From JBCBGF01 sp038526915 (GTDB lineage: Bacteria > Pseudomonadota > Alphaproteobacteria > Rhodobacterales > Rhodobacteraceae): 6,050 bases of DNA. The DNA lies in the NCBI GenBank assembly GCA_038526915.1, contig JBCBGF010000019.1:1-6050 (forward strand). Direction: 5' to 3'. The translations under genes were made by a program, and so were the position numbers. Within the stretch, counting starts at the first letter, position 1, and each line of letters begins with the position of its first letter. The notes beneath the pieces are model-generated. The model saw nothing but the letters and a program-made list of their open reading frames with translations, did not search any database and was not told the DNA's origin. Positions 1 to 5,711 of the stretch are shown piece after piece.

Positions 1-486
1 GGGGCGTTCCGTGGTCAGCGTCTCTGTGCGGTCCGCTTCGGCGGGATAGTCCGCTGCGCTTGCATCAAAGGGCGAGCCGAGAAAGTCGCTTTTGGCCTCG
101 GATACGAAATCAAATGTGGAGCCGGAGGTGTTGCCAGCATCGTCCAGCGCGCGCACGACGATATCGAGCACATGGGTGAGCCCGCCCGTGAAATTGGCGA
201 GAGCATAGGTCTGCGTGGGCCCCGTAGCACCTGGCGCGAGCAAGCTGGATGTGAAGGCCGAACCTGTTTCGGAAAGGTAGGCGAACCGGCTGTTTTCCTC
301 AAAATCGAGATTAATGGAGACGTTGGAGATCGTTTCGCTGCCGCCACCGAACCAGACCGATGTCAGACGCAAGAGAGCGTCTTCGCCGATTTGAAGGTCG
401 CCCAGCGCACCAAAATCGGCTTCACTCGTGGATGTTAGATCAAGCGTTTGGCGGAAGCCGAGAATTCGCGAGGCGATCGCGTCGAG
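1..486 (-). other. Residues 1591-1752: segment resembling isopeptide-forming fimbrial modules (truncated)
   Basis: This last visible part lacks the N-x-G strand. Its order is 'DLQIGEDALLRLTSVW' (1620-1635), 'ISNVSINLDFEENSRFAYL' (1643-1661), then 'YALANFTGG' (1684-1692) and 'VLDIVVRALDDAGNTSGSTF' (1696-1715). From memory this matches the module type annotated as isopeptide-forming domain-containing fimbrial protein in large bacterial surface proteins: an IGE strand, a D-x-L turn, and a closing strand with D-x-x-x-N-x-x-G. The frame stays open at base 1, so the module and the protein continue beyond the window. Confidence 0.45.
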
Positions 487-3400
487 GCTGTAATCCACAC
501 CGGTGTCGGTGCCGGAGGCATCCTCGATATCGCCTTCCACAGTCGCTGTGATATCCAGCGGGCTCGTCTCATTATCGACGGTCAGATCAAGCGTGAACGT
601 CCGAGATGCGCCGATACCCAACGCGCTGGCGCCTTCGAGACCACAAGTCAGTGTTCCAGGAATGCTGCCCGAACACCCGGTTGGGGCCGAACCAAACCAT
701 CCGGCGCCAGTGACGATGCTGACCGAGCCATGGTCGGCCCGGGTGTCACCATTATTTGTGACCACCACGGCTACGCTCGTCATATCGCCGATTCCCGTCA
801 CAACACGCGCCAAGGGATCAGTGATATCGATGTCGAGATCCGGCGTCTTCGGATCAATGGCCACGGTGTCGAACGCGCTGTCGCTATCACCGCAGGCGCT
901 TTCGAAATCGACGGTTACCCGCGCCGTATCATCAACCAGGGGCGCAGGGTCGGAGCTATCGCCAGTCGTCTCAAGGCGCACATCCTCATCGCTGACGGTA
1001 TCGGAAAGGCCCGTGGCGACGACCGGGAAGGTGATGGAAAGCTCTGCGCCGTGGCGGACCCATCCACTACCGGCCCCATCGCTGAGCGCAAACACCGGCG
1101 TATCCGCCGTGGCCGCATTAACCGATACGCTCGTGACACGGTCCGCCGTGGTGTCAGTATTGGAGAAGGTCGCCGTCTGCGATGTGTCGATCACATATCC
1201 AGAAGGCAGTTCGACGGTGAATTCACCATTGGTGAAGGGGGCACCATTGTTGGTGAGGGTCAGGGTCACCTCACTGTTCAGTGTTGGCGCCCCGGCCCCG
1301 CCCGGTGCGGTCATGGTAATTTCAAGATCCACATCCGGCGCGGCTGGGCGCATCACAAGGCCGGCGCCGTCAGTATTGTCGGTCGGCGTCGACAGCTCTG
1401 AGGCACTGCCAAGGGGTTGGGCCGCGCAACCCCAGGTCACATCGGCGATATTGCTGCCATTGGCGCAGGTCGATCCAAGTACTTCCGTAATCGTGAAGAC
1501 CGTCGTCGCGCCCGAGGCGATCTCATCCACATCGATATAGCTGCCGGTCACGGGCGCATTGGTGAGACCACCACCAGAGGCCGTGGCCGCTCCGCCCGAA
1601 CCTGCGAGCAGGTCACGCAACCTCAGCTCGTTGGTGGCGACGCTGCCGGAATTGGTAACCTCCACACGCCATTCGATCGTATCGCCGGGACGGCCATAGA
1701 CCGTTTCCGACAGGCTGGTGGCTGTGGTGAGGTTGCGGCCCGTCTTCCGCACACGGATTTCAGGACGGTCCAGCGGCACAGCAAAGCCAGACGCCGGACT
1801 GGACACGGGGTCGCCGCAATGAAGAAAGGCCGAACCGGAAACGCTGGCGGTGCTGCTGGAGTTGGTGCGGGCATCTGTGTTGATGGCGAAGCGGATCAGA
1901 ACTTCATCGGTCGACGAGCCGAACGGGCCAAGCAGCGCCAGGGGCGGCACATTCGTGGAGTTAAAGGTGAGGGTGGACGTCGCTGCGACGCTGCCGGCCG
2001 CACTCCAGGATCCGCCATTGTTCGTCGAATATTCCACCGACCCCGGCACCAGCGACATGCCCGTTGATGCAGTGTTCAGAGCTTCCTCTAGGCTGAAATC
2101 GCGCACCTCCGATGCCCCGGCATTGCGCACGATCAGGACAATCTGCCCCGCGCCGCAGAGCGAAGCAAATGCGCCGGTCGTGTCGTGCAACACCTGAATA
2201 TTGCCCTTAGGGAACGTGAGGTCTGGCCTTGTATTCACCTGCACCTGTGAAGAGACGCCACCGCAGCCCCACCCGGCATTGACCGTGTTGGATCCCGCCG
2301 GGATCGAACAGGTCGTGCCATCCACCGAGGCGATGACAGTGAGATCGACCGACTCCCCCGGCGGAATGTCGCCAACGGCCCACGTCACAGTGTCGTTGGT
2401 GGCCGATGCCGTATAGGAACCATTCACCGCGTCCATCGATGTAATGTTGGCCGATGAGATGGTGAGGCCCGGTGGAACCGTGTCTGAGACTTCCGCCCCG
2501 AACGCTACGCCGCTGCCCGTATTGGTCACCGTCAGCCCCCAAGAGGCGGTGTCTGACGATAACGGCAGGGTGCTGGGGCTGACAAACAGTTCCAGATCGG
2601 CGCTGCGCACAAGCTGCGGACTGGCACCGGCGGTCGAACTGAAAGGTCGCGCACCCGCAGGGGCTGTTTCATTGTCGTCATAGTCGATGCGGGCTGTCAC
2701 GCCGCCGCCCTGGTTCGAGGCGGTGGCCCTGCGCTGCAGCGGAATCGTCACGCTGCCTGCGGCGCTCAGTGTCTCATCATTCAAAACAACAGTCGGTCCA
2801 CCGGGCGCACCATCATTGTAGGTTGCGCTTGCCCCGCTGCCGAGGCCGCCGCCATAGGTCGGCACGGATGGCGCAATGAGTTCAAAATCACTTCCCAGAC
2901 CCAACGATGCGAGCAGGTTTCGGATCGGCAACGGATCGGATTGGTTGCCGACAGTGATAGTGGCATCCACCGTCTCGCAGACATCGATCACCGTGTCAGA
3001 GAGCGTCACGCCCACACTGCCCACCGCCCGCTGCCAGGTCACATAGTCGCCCATACTATAGGTGACGGTCCCCGGGGCGCCGGGCACACAGGCAGACGCC
3101 TCCGCGCTGCCATTGTTAAGGGTCAGCGTCGAAAACTGTTCCACGCGAATGGAACTGCCCGCGCCGAGAACGCTGTCCGGCGCCGTCGCCGAATAGCGGA
3201 CACGGAAGCTGTCGCCGGCCACTCCCCCATCGCCATCAACGCTGGCCAAGAAGCCCAGATCGATGGTGAAGCCCGACGTATTCGTCGAGACCGACCCGCC
3301 CGGCACGCTCGCCCAGGCTCCGGAATTCAACTGGTATTCCAGGCTGGAGACCGTCAGCACCACACCGGATAGGCCGCCGAAATCATCCTCATAGGTCGAT

Positions 3401-5256
3401 CCAACCCACTCACCCGCGTCGGTGGAGGGGAAGGTGAATTCTGCCAAGAAGCTGCCATCCTCGCCCTCACCCTCCTCCCGCAGGCCGTCGCCATCATCGG
3501 GGATGCCGGTCTCATAGGGTTCTGCAGCAGCGTTGAAGTCCTGAATCACCACATCGCGCGGGGAGTTCGACAGAATAAATCCAAAACCGTCGCCATCGCT
3601 GGTGGAACACACGCCGCTGGCAAAGGTGCCCGCTATGGTGCCGGAACTGGAATAGGCGGCGCCTGCCTCACAAGGGTCAATCGAGGCCGACACGCCGATG
3701 GTCAGCGTTTGGGCGTCGGACGCAAGGTCCGCCCGGGGGATGTTCCACGTTACGGTGTCGCCAGCACCGCAGGTGCCCGTGCAGACCACCGTGCCAACCG
3801 ATGGCGAGAGAAGCGTGCCATCCTGAATGCCGCCCGGCAGCGAATACGTGACCGGCACGGGATCGGTGTCGAAGGTGGCGGCGTCCACGGCGCTCGCTGT
3901 CAGGGTCAGCGCCGCCGACTCGCCAAGGTCCAAGCGCTCAGGACCAGCCACGGAAAGCGACACGCTCGGCGCAGCCTCCGATCCGATGGACCCGATCTGC
4001 GCTGGCGTGGCGAAGGGCGTGCCGCACTGGTCATCAAACTGTGTGGTGACGATCAAGTTCAGCGTCCCGGGCGCGGTGCAAACATCGGCGGCATCTTCCA
4101 CGGTGATGACCAGGAGATCACCATCGCCCGCCGCCAAGGGGGCCGTCCGCGTCGCTTGTCCATTGCCGGGCGTGTAAGTCCAGCCAGCGCTCACGGAGAC
4201 CACGTTCAGGGGTGCCGTTTCGAGATTGGTGTCGATCACCAGGTTCGTGCCATCGCCATCGCCTGTATTGACGACGTCAAAACTGATCGTGCCCGTCCCA
4301 CCAAAATCGATCGGCGTGGACCCGATCGTGACGTCCACGAACGGCGTCTCCAGCTCGAGTTGGAGCGAGGCCTCGGCATTGCCGGTGATCGTGCCCGTGC
4401 GCTCGGATAGGGCGACGCTGTTGGTAAGCCCCTCACACAGCGACACGGTTGCGGTCACATCCGCGCTCAGGGTTTCGCCCGGCGCGAGATAAGGGATCGA
4501 CACCACCGGACCGACAACGCTCGGCGCAGGACTTGCGGGCAACATGGGGGTAATACTGTCCAGCGTCAGGCCGCTGCCGAGCCCGGATTCATCGAGTTGT
4601 ACATCGAACAGGCCGCCTAGCCCTGTGTTCGTGACAGAGATATCCCAGGTGACGCTGGAGCCCACGGTCTGGGCCGAGACGGATGGTGACTTTTCTACGA
4701 GCGCCGCCCCGACGCGCACCGTAAACCCCTGATTTGCCCCGTCGGACAAATCGAGGGACCCACCGTCGCTGGACGCAGCCTCAGCTAGCGTGGAGACACC
4801 GTAAGTTCCAGCAAGCATGCCGGATGGAGCGATCAAGCCGAAATCGAAGCTTAGATTACAGCTGGCTGGCAGGTCATAGCCGCCAAAGTCAAATGTGAGC
4901 GTATCACCGACGCGCCCCACCGAGACAGAAGGTAAGGCGCCGCAAGCTGGCCCAGCGAGTGCCAGATTGAGCGATCCTGTCCGCTCTGAAAATCCGGCCG
5001 GCACGTCCGCAGAGAAGGTTAAATCATAGGCCGGCTGGTCCGCAGAGCCATTGGCTATGACCACCTCAAAGCGATCACCGCTAGAAGTTGCATCCGCGGC
5101 CCCATCCCACGCTCCACCCACATCCATATGGGTCCGCGCTGCATCGGCTGGCGAGAACGTCAGGCTCGTCGACACCTGGGCAGCAGCCTGTAGGGCCCCG
5201 AGGAGGCTGGCCGATCCCAGGAGTGTCGTGCGGAAAAGATGTGCGGTGAGACGCAA
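1..5256 (-). CDS. Giant secreted DUF11-type repeat protein, N-terminal 1752 residues (3' end beyond the left edge)
   Basis: I translated the whole frame by hand. It has no stop from the TAA at 5311-5313 (minus) down to base 1, and the codon count is exactly 1752 from the TTG at 5254-5256. A signal peptide (residues 1-26) is followed by Thr/Ser/Gly/Val/Asp-rich, Lys-poor beta modules with boundaries near residues 27, 186, 303, 429, 561, 746, 886, 1009, 1165, 1301, 1471 and 1591. A V-x-N-x-G type strand recurs at Asn 69, 210, 330, 912, 1045, 1202, 1336 and 1501, with a weaker version at 771, as in DUF11 / TIGR01451-like modules. Such proteins are exported and usually act as extended surface stalks, adhesins or matrix components; that role here is inference. 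No catalytic domain, membrane segment or C-terminal sorting signal is visible, but the C-terminus lies outside the window. The frame is certain, the family likely, the function unknown. Confidence 0.92.
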   Translation of the reverse strand, partial: MRLTAHLFRTTLLGSASLLGALQAAAQVSTSLTFSPADAARTHMDVGGAWDGAADATSSGDRFEVVIANGSADQPAYDLTFSADVPAGFSERTGSLNLALAGPACGALPSVSVGRVGDTLTFDFGGYDLPASCNLSFDFGLIAPSGMLAGTYGVSTLAEAASSDGGSLDLSDGANQGFTVRVGAALVEKSPSVSAQTVGSSVTWDISVTNTGLGGLFDVQLDESGLGSGLTLDSITPMLPASPAPSVVGPVVSIPYLAPGETLSADVTATVSLCEGLTNSVALSERTGTITGNAEASLQLELETPFVDVTIGSTPIDFGGTGTISFDVVNTGDGDGTNLVIDTNLETAPLNVVSVSAGWTYTPGNGQATRTAPLAAGDGDLLVITVEDAADVCTAPGTLNLIVTTQFDDQCGTPFATPAQIGSIGSEAAPSVSLSVAGPERLDLGESAALTLTASAVDAATFDTDPVPVTYSLPGGIQDGTLLSPSVGTVVCTGTCGAGDTVTWNIPRADLASDAQTLTIGVSASIDPCEAGAAYSSSGTIAGTFASGVCSTSDGDGFGFILSNSPRDVVIQDFNAAAEPYETGIPDDGDGLREEGEGEDGSFLAEFTFPSTDAGEWVGSTYEDDFGGLSGVVLTVSSLEYQLNSGAWASVPGGSVSTNTSGFTIDLGFLASVDGDGGVAGDSFRVRYSATAPDSVLGAGSSIRVEQFSTLTLNNGSAEASACVPGAPGTVTYSMGDYVTWQRAVGSVGVTLSDTVIDVCETVDATITVGNQSDPLPIRNLLASLGLGSDFELIAPSVPTYGGGLGSGASATYNDGAPGGPTVVLNDETLSAAGSVTIPLQRRATASNQGGGVTARIDYDDNETAPAGARPFSSTAGASPQLVRSADLELFVSPSTLPLSSDTASWGLTVTNTGSGVAFGAEVSDTVPPGLTISSANITSMDAVNGSYTASATNDTVTWAVGDIPPGESVDLTVIASVDGTTCSIPAGSNTVNAGWGCGGVSSQVQVNTRPDLTFPKGNIQVLHDTTGAFASLCGAGQIVLIVRNAGASEVRDFSLEEALNTASTGMSLVPGSVEYSTNNGGSWSAAGSVAATSTLTFNSTNVPPLALLGPFGSSTDEVLIRFAINTDARTNSSSTASVSGSAFLHCGDPVSSPASGFAVPLDRPEIRVRKTGRNLTTATSLSETVYGRPGDTIEWRVEVTNSGSVATNELRLRDLLAGSGGAATASGGGLTNAPVTGSYIDVDEIASGATTVFTITEVLGSTCANGSNIADVTWGCAAQPLGSASELSTPTDNTDGAGLVMRPAAPDVDLEITMTAPGGAGAPTLNSEVTLTLTNNGAPFTNGEFTVELPSGYVIDTSQTATFSNTDTTADRVTSVSVNAATADTPVFALSDGAGSGWVRHGAELSITFPVVATGLSDTVSDEDVRLETTGDSSDPAPLVDDTARVTVDFESACGDSDSAFDTVAIDPKTPDLDIDITDPLARVVTGIGDMTSVAVVVTNNGDTRADHGSVSIVTGAGWFGSAPTGCSGSIPGTLTCGLEGASALGIGASRTFTLDLTVDNETSPLDITATVEGDIEDASGTDTGVDYSLDAIASRILGFRQTLDLTSTSEADFGALGDLQIGEDALLRLTSVWFGGGSETISNVSINLDFEENSRFAYLSETGSAFTSSLLAPGATGPTQTYALANFTGGLTHVLDIVVRALDDAGNTSGSTFDFVSEAKSDFLGSPFDASAADYPAEADRTETLTTERP
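487..846 (-). repeat. Module K (residues 1471-1590): DUF11-like repeat
   Basis: It opens with TPDLDIDITDP and the strand VAVVVTNNGDT (Asn1501, Gly1503), then a cysteine pair around a short hairpin (Cys1528 and Cys1538), and closes with 'LGIGASRTFTLDLTV' (1546-1560). The C-x-G-x7-C hairpin differs from the GSN-x5-WGC arrangement, so cysteine placement has shifted between modules while one pair per unit is broadly kept. Confidence 0.55.
847..1356 (-). repeat. Module J (residues 1301-1470): DUF11-like repeat
   Basis: The strand EVTLTLTNNGAPF (Asn1336, Gly1338) marks this unit, followed by 'FTVELPSGYVIDT' (1346-1358), equivalent to the D-x-P-x-G turn. The second half, 'HGAELSITFPVVATGL' (1402-1417), is the closing sheet. 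It has one cysteine (1455), in a SACGDSDS context. The next unit begins at TPDLDIDI, the same P-D-(L/V)-D opening as PDVDLEI in this module. Confidence 0.55.
1357..1764 (-). repeat. Module I (residues 1165-1300): canonical DUF11 repeat
   Basis: It begins PEIRVRKTGRN, with a Lys (1171) in the first strand as is usual for DUF11 modules, then 'RPGDTIEWRVEVTNSGSV' (1189-1206), 'LRLRDLL' (1211-1217) and 'IASGATTVFTITEV' (1246-1259). It ends with Cys1264 and Cys1277 in the same GSN-x5-WGC motif as module G. Lys1171 could take part in an intramolecular isopeptide bond, as in related pilin domains, but this is speculation. Confidence 0.75.
1765..2232 (-). repeat. Module H (residues 1009-1164): DUF11-like repeat, extended
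   Basis: The strand QIVLIVRNAGASEV (Asn1045, Gly1047) marks the unit. It is longer than its neighbours, with 'VPGSVEYSTNNGGSW' (1070-1084), a strand common in large surface repeat proteins. Cysteines 1034 and 1147 lie near the two ends and could pair. It ends with GFAVPLD before the next module. Confidence 0.55.
2233..2601 (-). repeat. Module G (residues 886-1008): canonical DUF11 repeat
   Basis: This is the clearest module. In order it shows ADLELFVSPS, the strand WGLTVTNTGSG (Asn912, Gly914), 'VSDTVPPGLTI' (923-933), 'TVTWAVGDIPPGESVDLTV' (956-974), then the pair Cys983 and Cys998 in the GSN-x5-WGC motif. This order of N-T-G strand, D-x-x-P-x-G-L turn and I-P-P-G-E strand is the DUF11 / conserved repeat domain pattern as I know it. 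It anchors the family call for the whole protein. Confidence 0.8.
2602..3021 (-). repeat. Module F (residues 746-885): diverged DUF11-like repeat
   Basis: It opens with VGVTLSDTVIDVCETVDATI, and the strand ITVGNQSDPLPIRNLL gives Asn771 in the recurring position. A Gly/Ser-rich middle (801-810) precedes 'LSAAGSVTIPLQRRA' (830-844), equivalent to the P-G-E-x-V strand of the canonical units. A single cysteine (760) lies in the first strand. The next module starts after SPQLVRS. Confidence 0.45.
3022..3576 (-). other. Module E (residues 561-745): long module with an acidic loop
   Basis: At about 185 residues this is the longest unit. It begins IQDFNAAAEP, then carries an acidic stretch at residues 587-600 (Asp587, Asp588, Asp590, Glu594, Glu595, Glu597, Glu599, Asp600), and later DGDG at 674-677. 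A strand with 'LEYQLNSGAWASVPGG' (639-654) recalls the 'EYS-N-GSW' strand of module H (1075-1084). One cysteine (723) occurs near its end. Calcium binding by the acidic turns is inference. Confidence 0.4.
3577..3972 (-). other. Module D (residues 429-560): atypical, cysteine-rich beta module
   Basis: This module lacks the Asn-x-Gly strand and instead has 'LGESAALTLTASA' (444-456), more like a generic Ig-like or cell-wall beta domain. It holds four cysteines (492, 496, 529, 550), with a tight C-x3-C hairpin at 492-496, and ends in DGDG (554-557). It may fold like its neighbours with an altered first strand. I cannot name a family for it. Confidence 0.4.
3973..4350 (-). repeat. Module C (residues 303-428): diverged DUF11-like repeat
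   Basis: The strand ISFDVVNTG (ending Gly332) matches the recurring V-x-N-x-G element and is followed at once by DGDG (333-336), a possible metal-binding turn inserted where other modules have a simple loop. 'LAAGDGDLLVITV' (374-386) takes the place of the usual P-G-E strand. Cysteines 393 and 411 could form a disulfide. The module ends in a linker before Ala429. Confidence 0.5.
4351..4701 (-). repeat. Module B (residues 186-302): DUF11-like repeat
   Basis: The module opens with an EKSPS stretch, then a 'GSSVTWDISVTNTG' strand (Asn210, Gly212), the hallmark strand of DUF11 modules, followed by an L-D-E-S-G-L-G turn and a 'LAPGETL' strand (residues 257-263), the other conserved DUF11 feature. 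A single cysteine (274) sits before TNS, near the place of the first cysteine in the better repeats further along. Similarity to its siblings is at protein level only; no DNA-level repeat was noticed. Confidence 0.65.
4702..5178 (-). other. Module A (residues 27-185): first mature beta module
   Basis: This is the exposed N-terminus after signal cleavage. It has an early strand with Asn69-Gly70-Ser71, then a long module with two cysteines (105 and 133) that may pair. The segment around residues 76-101 (AYDLTFSADVPAGF and onward) has the 'D-x-P-x-G' turn typical of DUF11 domains. It ends near residue 185, just before a clear new module. The boundaries are mine, judged from motif recurrence. Confidence 0.5.
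5179..5256 (-). other. Sec-type signal peptide of the giant protein
   Basis: Residues 1-26 have a basic N-region (Arg2, His6, Arg9), a hydrophobic core (TLLGSASLLGAL) and an Ala-rich end (LQAAA, then QVS), giving a good signal peptidase I site after Ala26. No lipobox cysteine is present, so it is not a lipoprotein. Using the upstream TTG at 5275-5277 would only lengthen the N-region by seven residues (MKISGVS). The ATG at residue 44 would remove the signal altogether and is therefore unlikely to be the start. Confidence 0.8.
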
Positions 5257-5261
5257 ACTGA

Positions 5262-5266
5262 CCCCC
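5262..5266 (-). promoter_or_regulatory. Possible ribosome binding site favouring the TTG start at 5256
   Basis: On the minus strand a GGGGG run lies five bases upstream of the TTG at 5254-5256, a reasonable Shine-Dalgarno-like spacing. The competing in-frame TTG at 5275-5277 is preceded by CCCAGCGA, with no purine-rich stretch. No ATG or GTG occurs in frame between the upstream stop and residue 28. The run is not a canonical GGAGG, so the choice of start is only moderately supported. Confidence 0.35.
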
Positions 5267-5298
5267 GATATTTTCAATCGCTGGGTGCAAGATTTCGG

Positions 5299-5314
5299 GT
5301 TTATAAAGGGTTAA
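5299..5314 (-). promoter_or_regulatory. CtrA-like site TTAA-N7-TAAA
   Basis: The minus strand reads TTAACCCTTTATAAAC. The alphaproteobacterial cell-cycle regulator CtrA recognises TTAA-N7-TTAA, and this differs by one base in the second half. It overlaps the candidate -10 box. A match this short and inexact is expected by chance in a region of this size fairly often, so it is a hint only. Confidence 0.2.
5300..5305 (-). promoter_or_regulatory. Possible -10 box of the giant gene
   Basis: On the minus strand TATAAA occurs 43 bases upstream of the TTG start at 5256, close to the -10 consensus. The hexamer 17 bases further upstream (ACGCAG) is a poor -35 box, so the promoter would need an activator or another sigma factor. 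If used, transcription would begin near 5293, giving a leader of roughly 35-40 bases. This is the best -10 candidate I saw between the two genes. Confidence 0.25.
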
Positions 5315-5408
5315 TCCAGCTGCTGCGTCCGAGCACATGGAAGCGTCGAAATCGAGTTTGTTGGAGGTTTCTCTTTTCGGAAGAGGGGTCAAGTCATCAA
5401 CAACAACG

Positions 5409-5460
5409 ACAGTTTTTACCGATCTCCGTCGCGTCAGTCTCCGCATCGGACTGAAACTGT
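5409..5460. repeat. Inverted repeat ACAGTTT / AAACTGT enclosing a hairpin
   Basis: ACAGTTT at 5409-5415 and its exact complement AAACTGT at 5454-5460 face each other across 38 bases. Just inside the right arm lies an imperfect hairpin at 5434-5454, where TCAGT(CT)CCG pairs with CGGACTGA around the loop CAT with a two-base bulge. It sits about 155-205 bases upstream of the giant gene. It may be a protein-binding site, part of a leader, or chance. Confidence 0.35.
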
Positions 5461-5711
5461 AAGCGAGTGATGGGTCGGCAAGCGTTCCAAATGCCCAGCG
5501 CCTGGAAGAAGACCGGTAAACCCGATCTTAGAATGATTGCGTCCTACGCACACAAGCCCGGGCGCCAAAGCCATCTGCGAATGTGTGATTTCAGATCGAC
5601 GCCAGACACAACGTCAGCATTCGCCGAAGGGCTATAGAGGGCCAATACCTTGCACCCTGGGTCGCAGCAAAAGGACTGGCTCAGCTGACGGCCCCATACC
5701 TGCCCAGCGCG

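Larger units (their letters stand above)
5278..5711. other. Intergenic region without a recognised gene
   Basis: These 434 bases lie between the stop of the serine hydrolase and the start of the giant gene. Open frames here are short and show no recognisable protein. I saw no tRNA, riboswitch or strong terminator. What can be pointed to is a short hairpin CTCTT-TTCGG-AAGAG at 5371-5385, the inverted repeat at 5409-5460, a GCCCGGGC palindrome at 5556-5563, and the promoter-like elements near 5300. Confidence 0.6.

Noticed and set aside
448..1540. Two long plus-strand open frames (448-1401 and 503-1540)
   Set aside because: They lie antisense to the giant gene, overlap each other, and have Arg/Gly/His-rich or Ser/Val/Pro-rich compositions expected from reading its Thr/Gly/Asp-rich codons backwards. 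No family was recognised.
1417..2067. Plus-strand open frame of 216 codons
   Set aside because: It is Arg/Gly-rich with no recognisable motif and lies fully antisense to modules H and I of the giant gene.
3709..4410. Plus-strand open frame of 233 codons
   Set aside because: It is antisense to modules B, C and D, Arg/His-rich, and has no family features.
5123..5127. ATG at residue 44 as the start of the giant protein
   Set aside because: Starting there would remove a well-formed signal peptide from a protein whose modules are typical of exported proteins.
5081..5446. Minus-strand frame of 121 codons starting at an ATG upstream of the giant gene
   Set aside because: It overlaps the signal peptide region in another frame. 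Its second half is just that region read out of phase (Cys/Gly/Pro-rich), and no family was recognised.
5669..5693. Possible terminator after the serine hydrolase (minus strand GGCCGTCAGCTGAGCC then TTTT)
   Set aside because: The stem is only about five pairs with a two-base bulge, and the T-run is short and five bases away, so it does not meet the usual standard for an intrinsic terminator.
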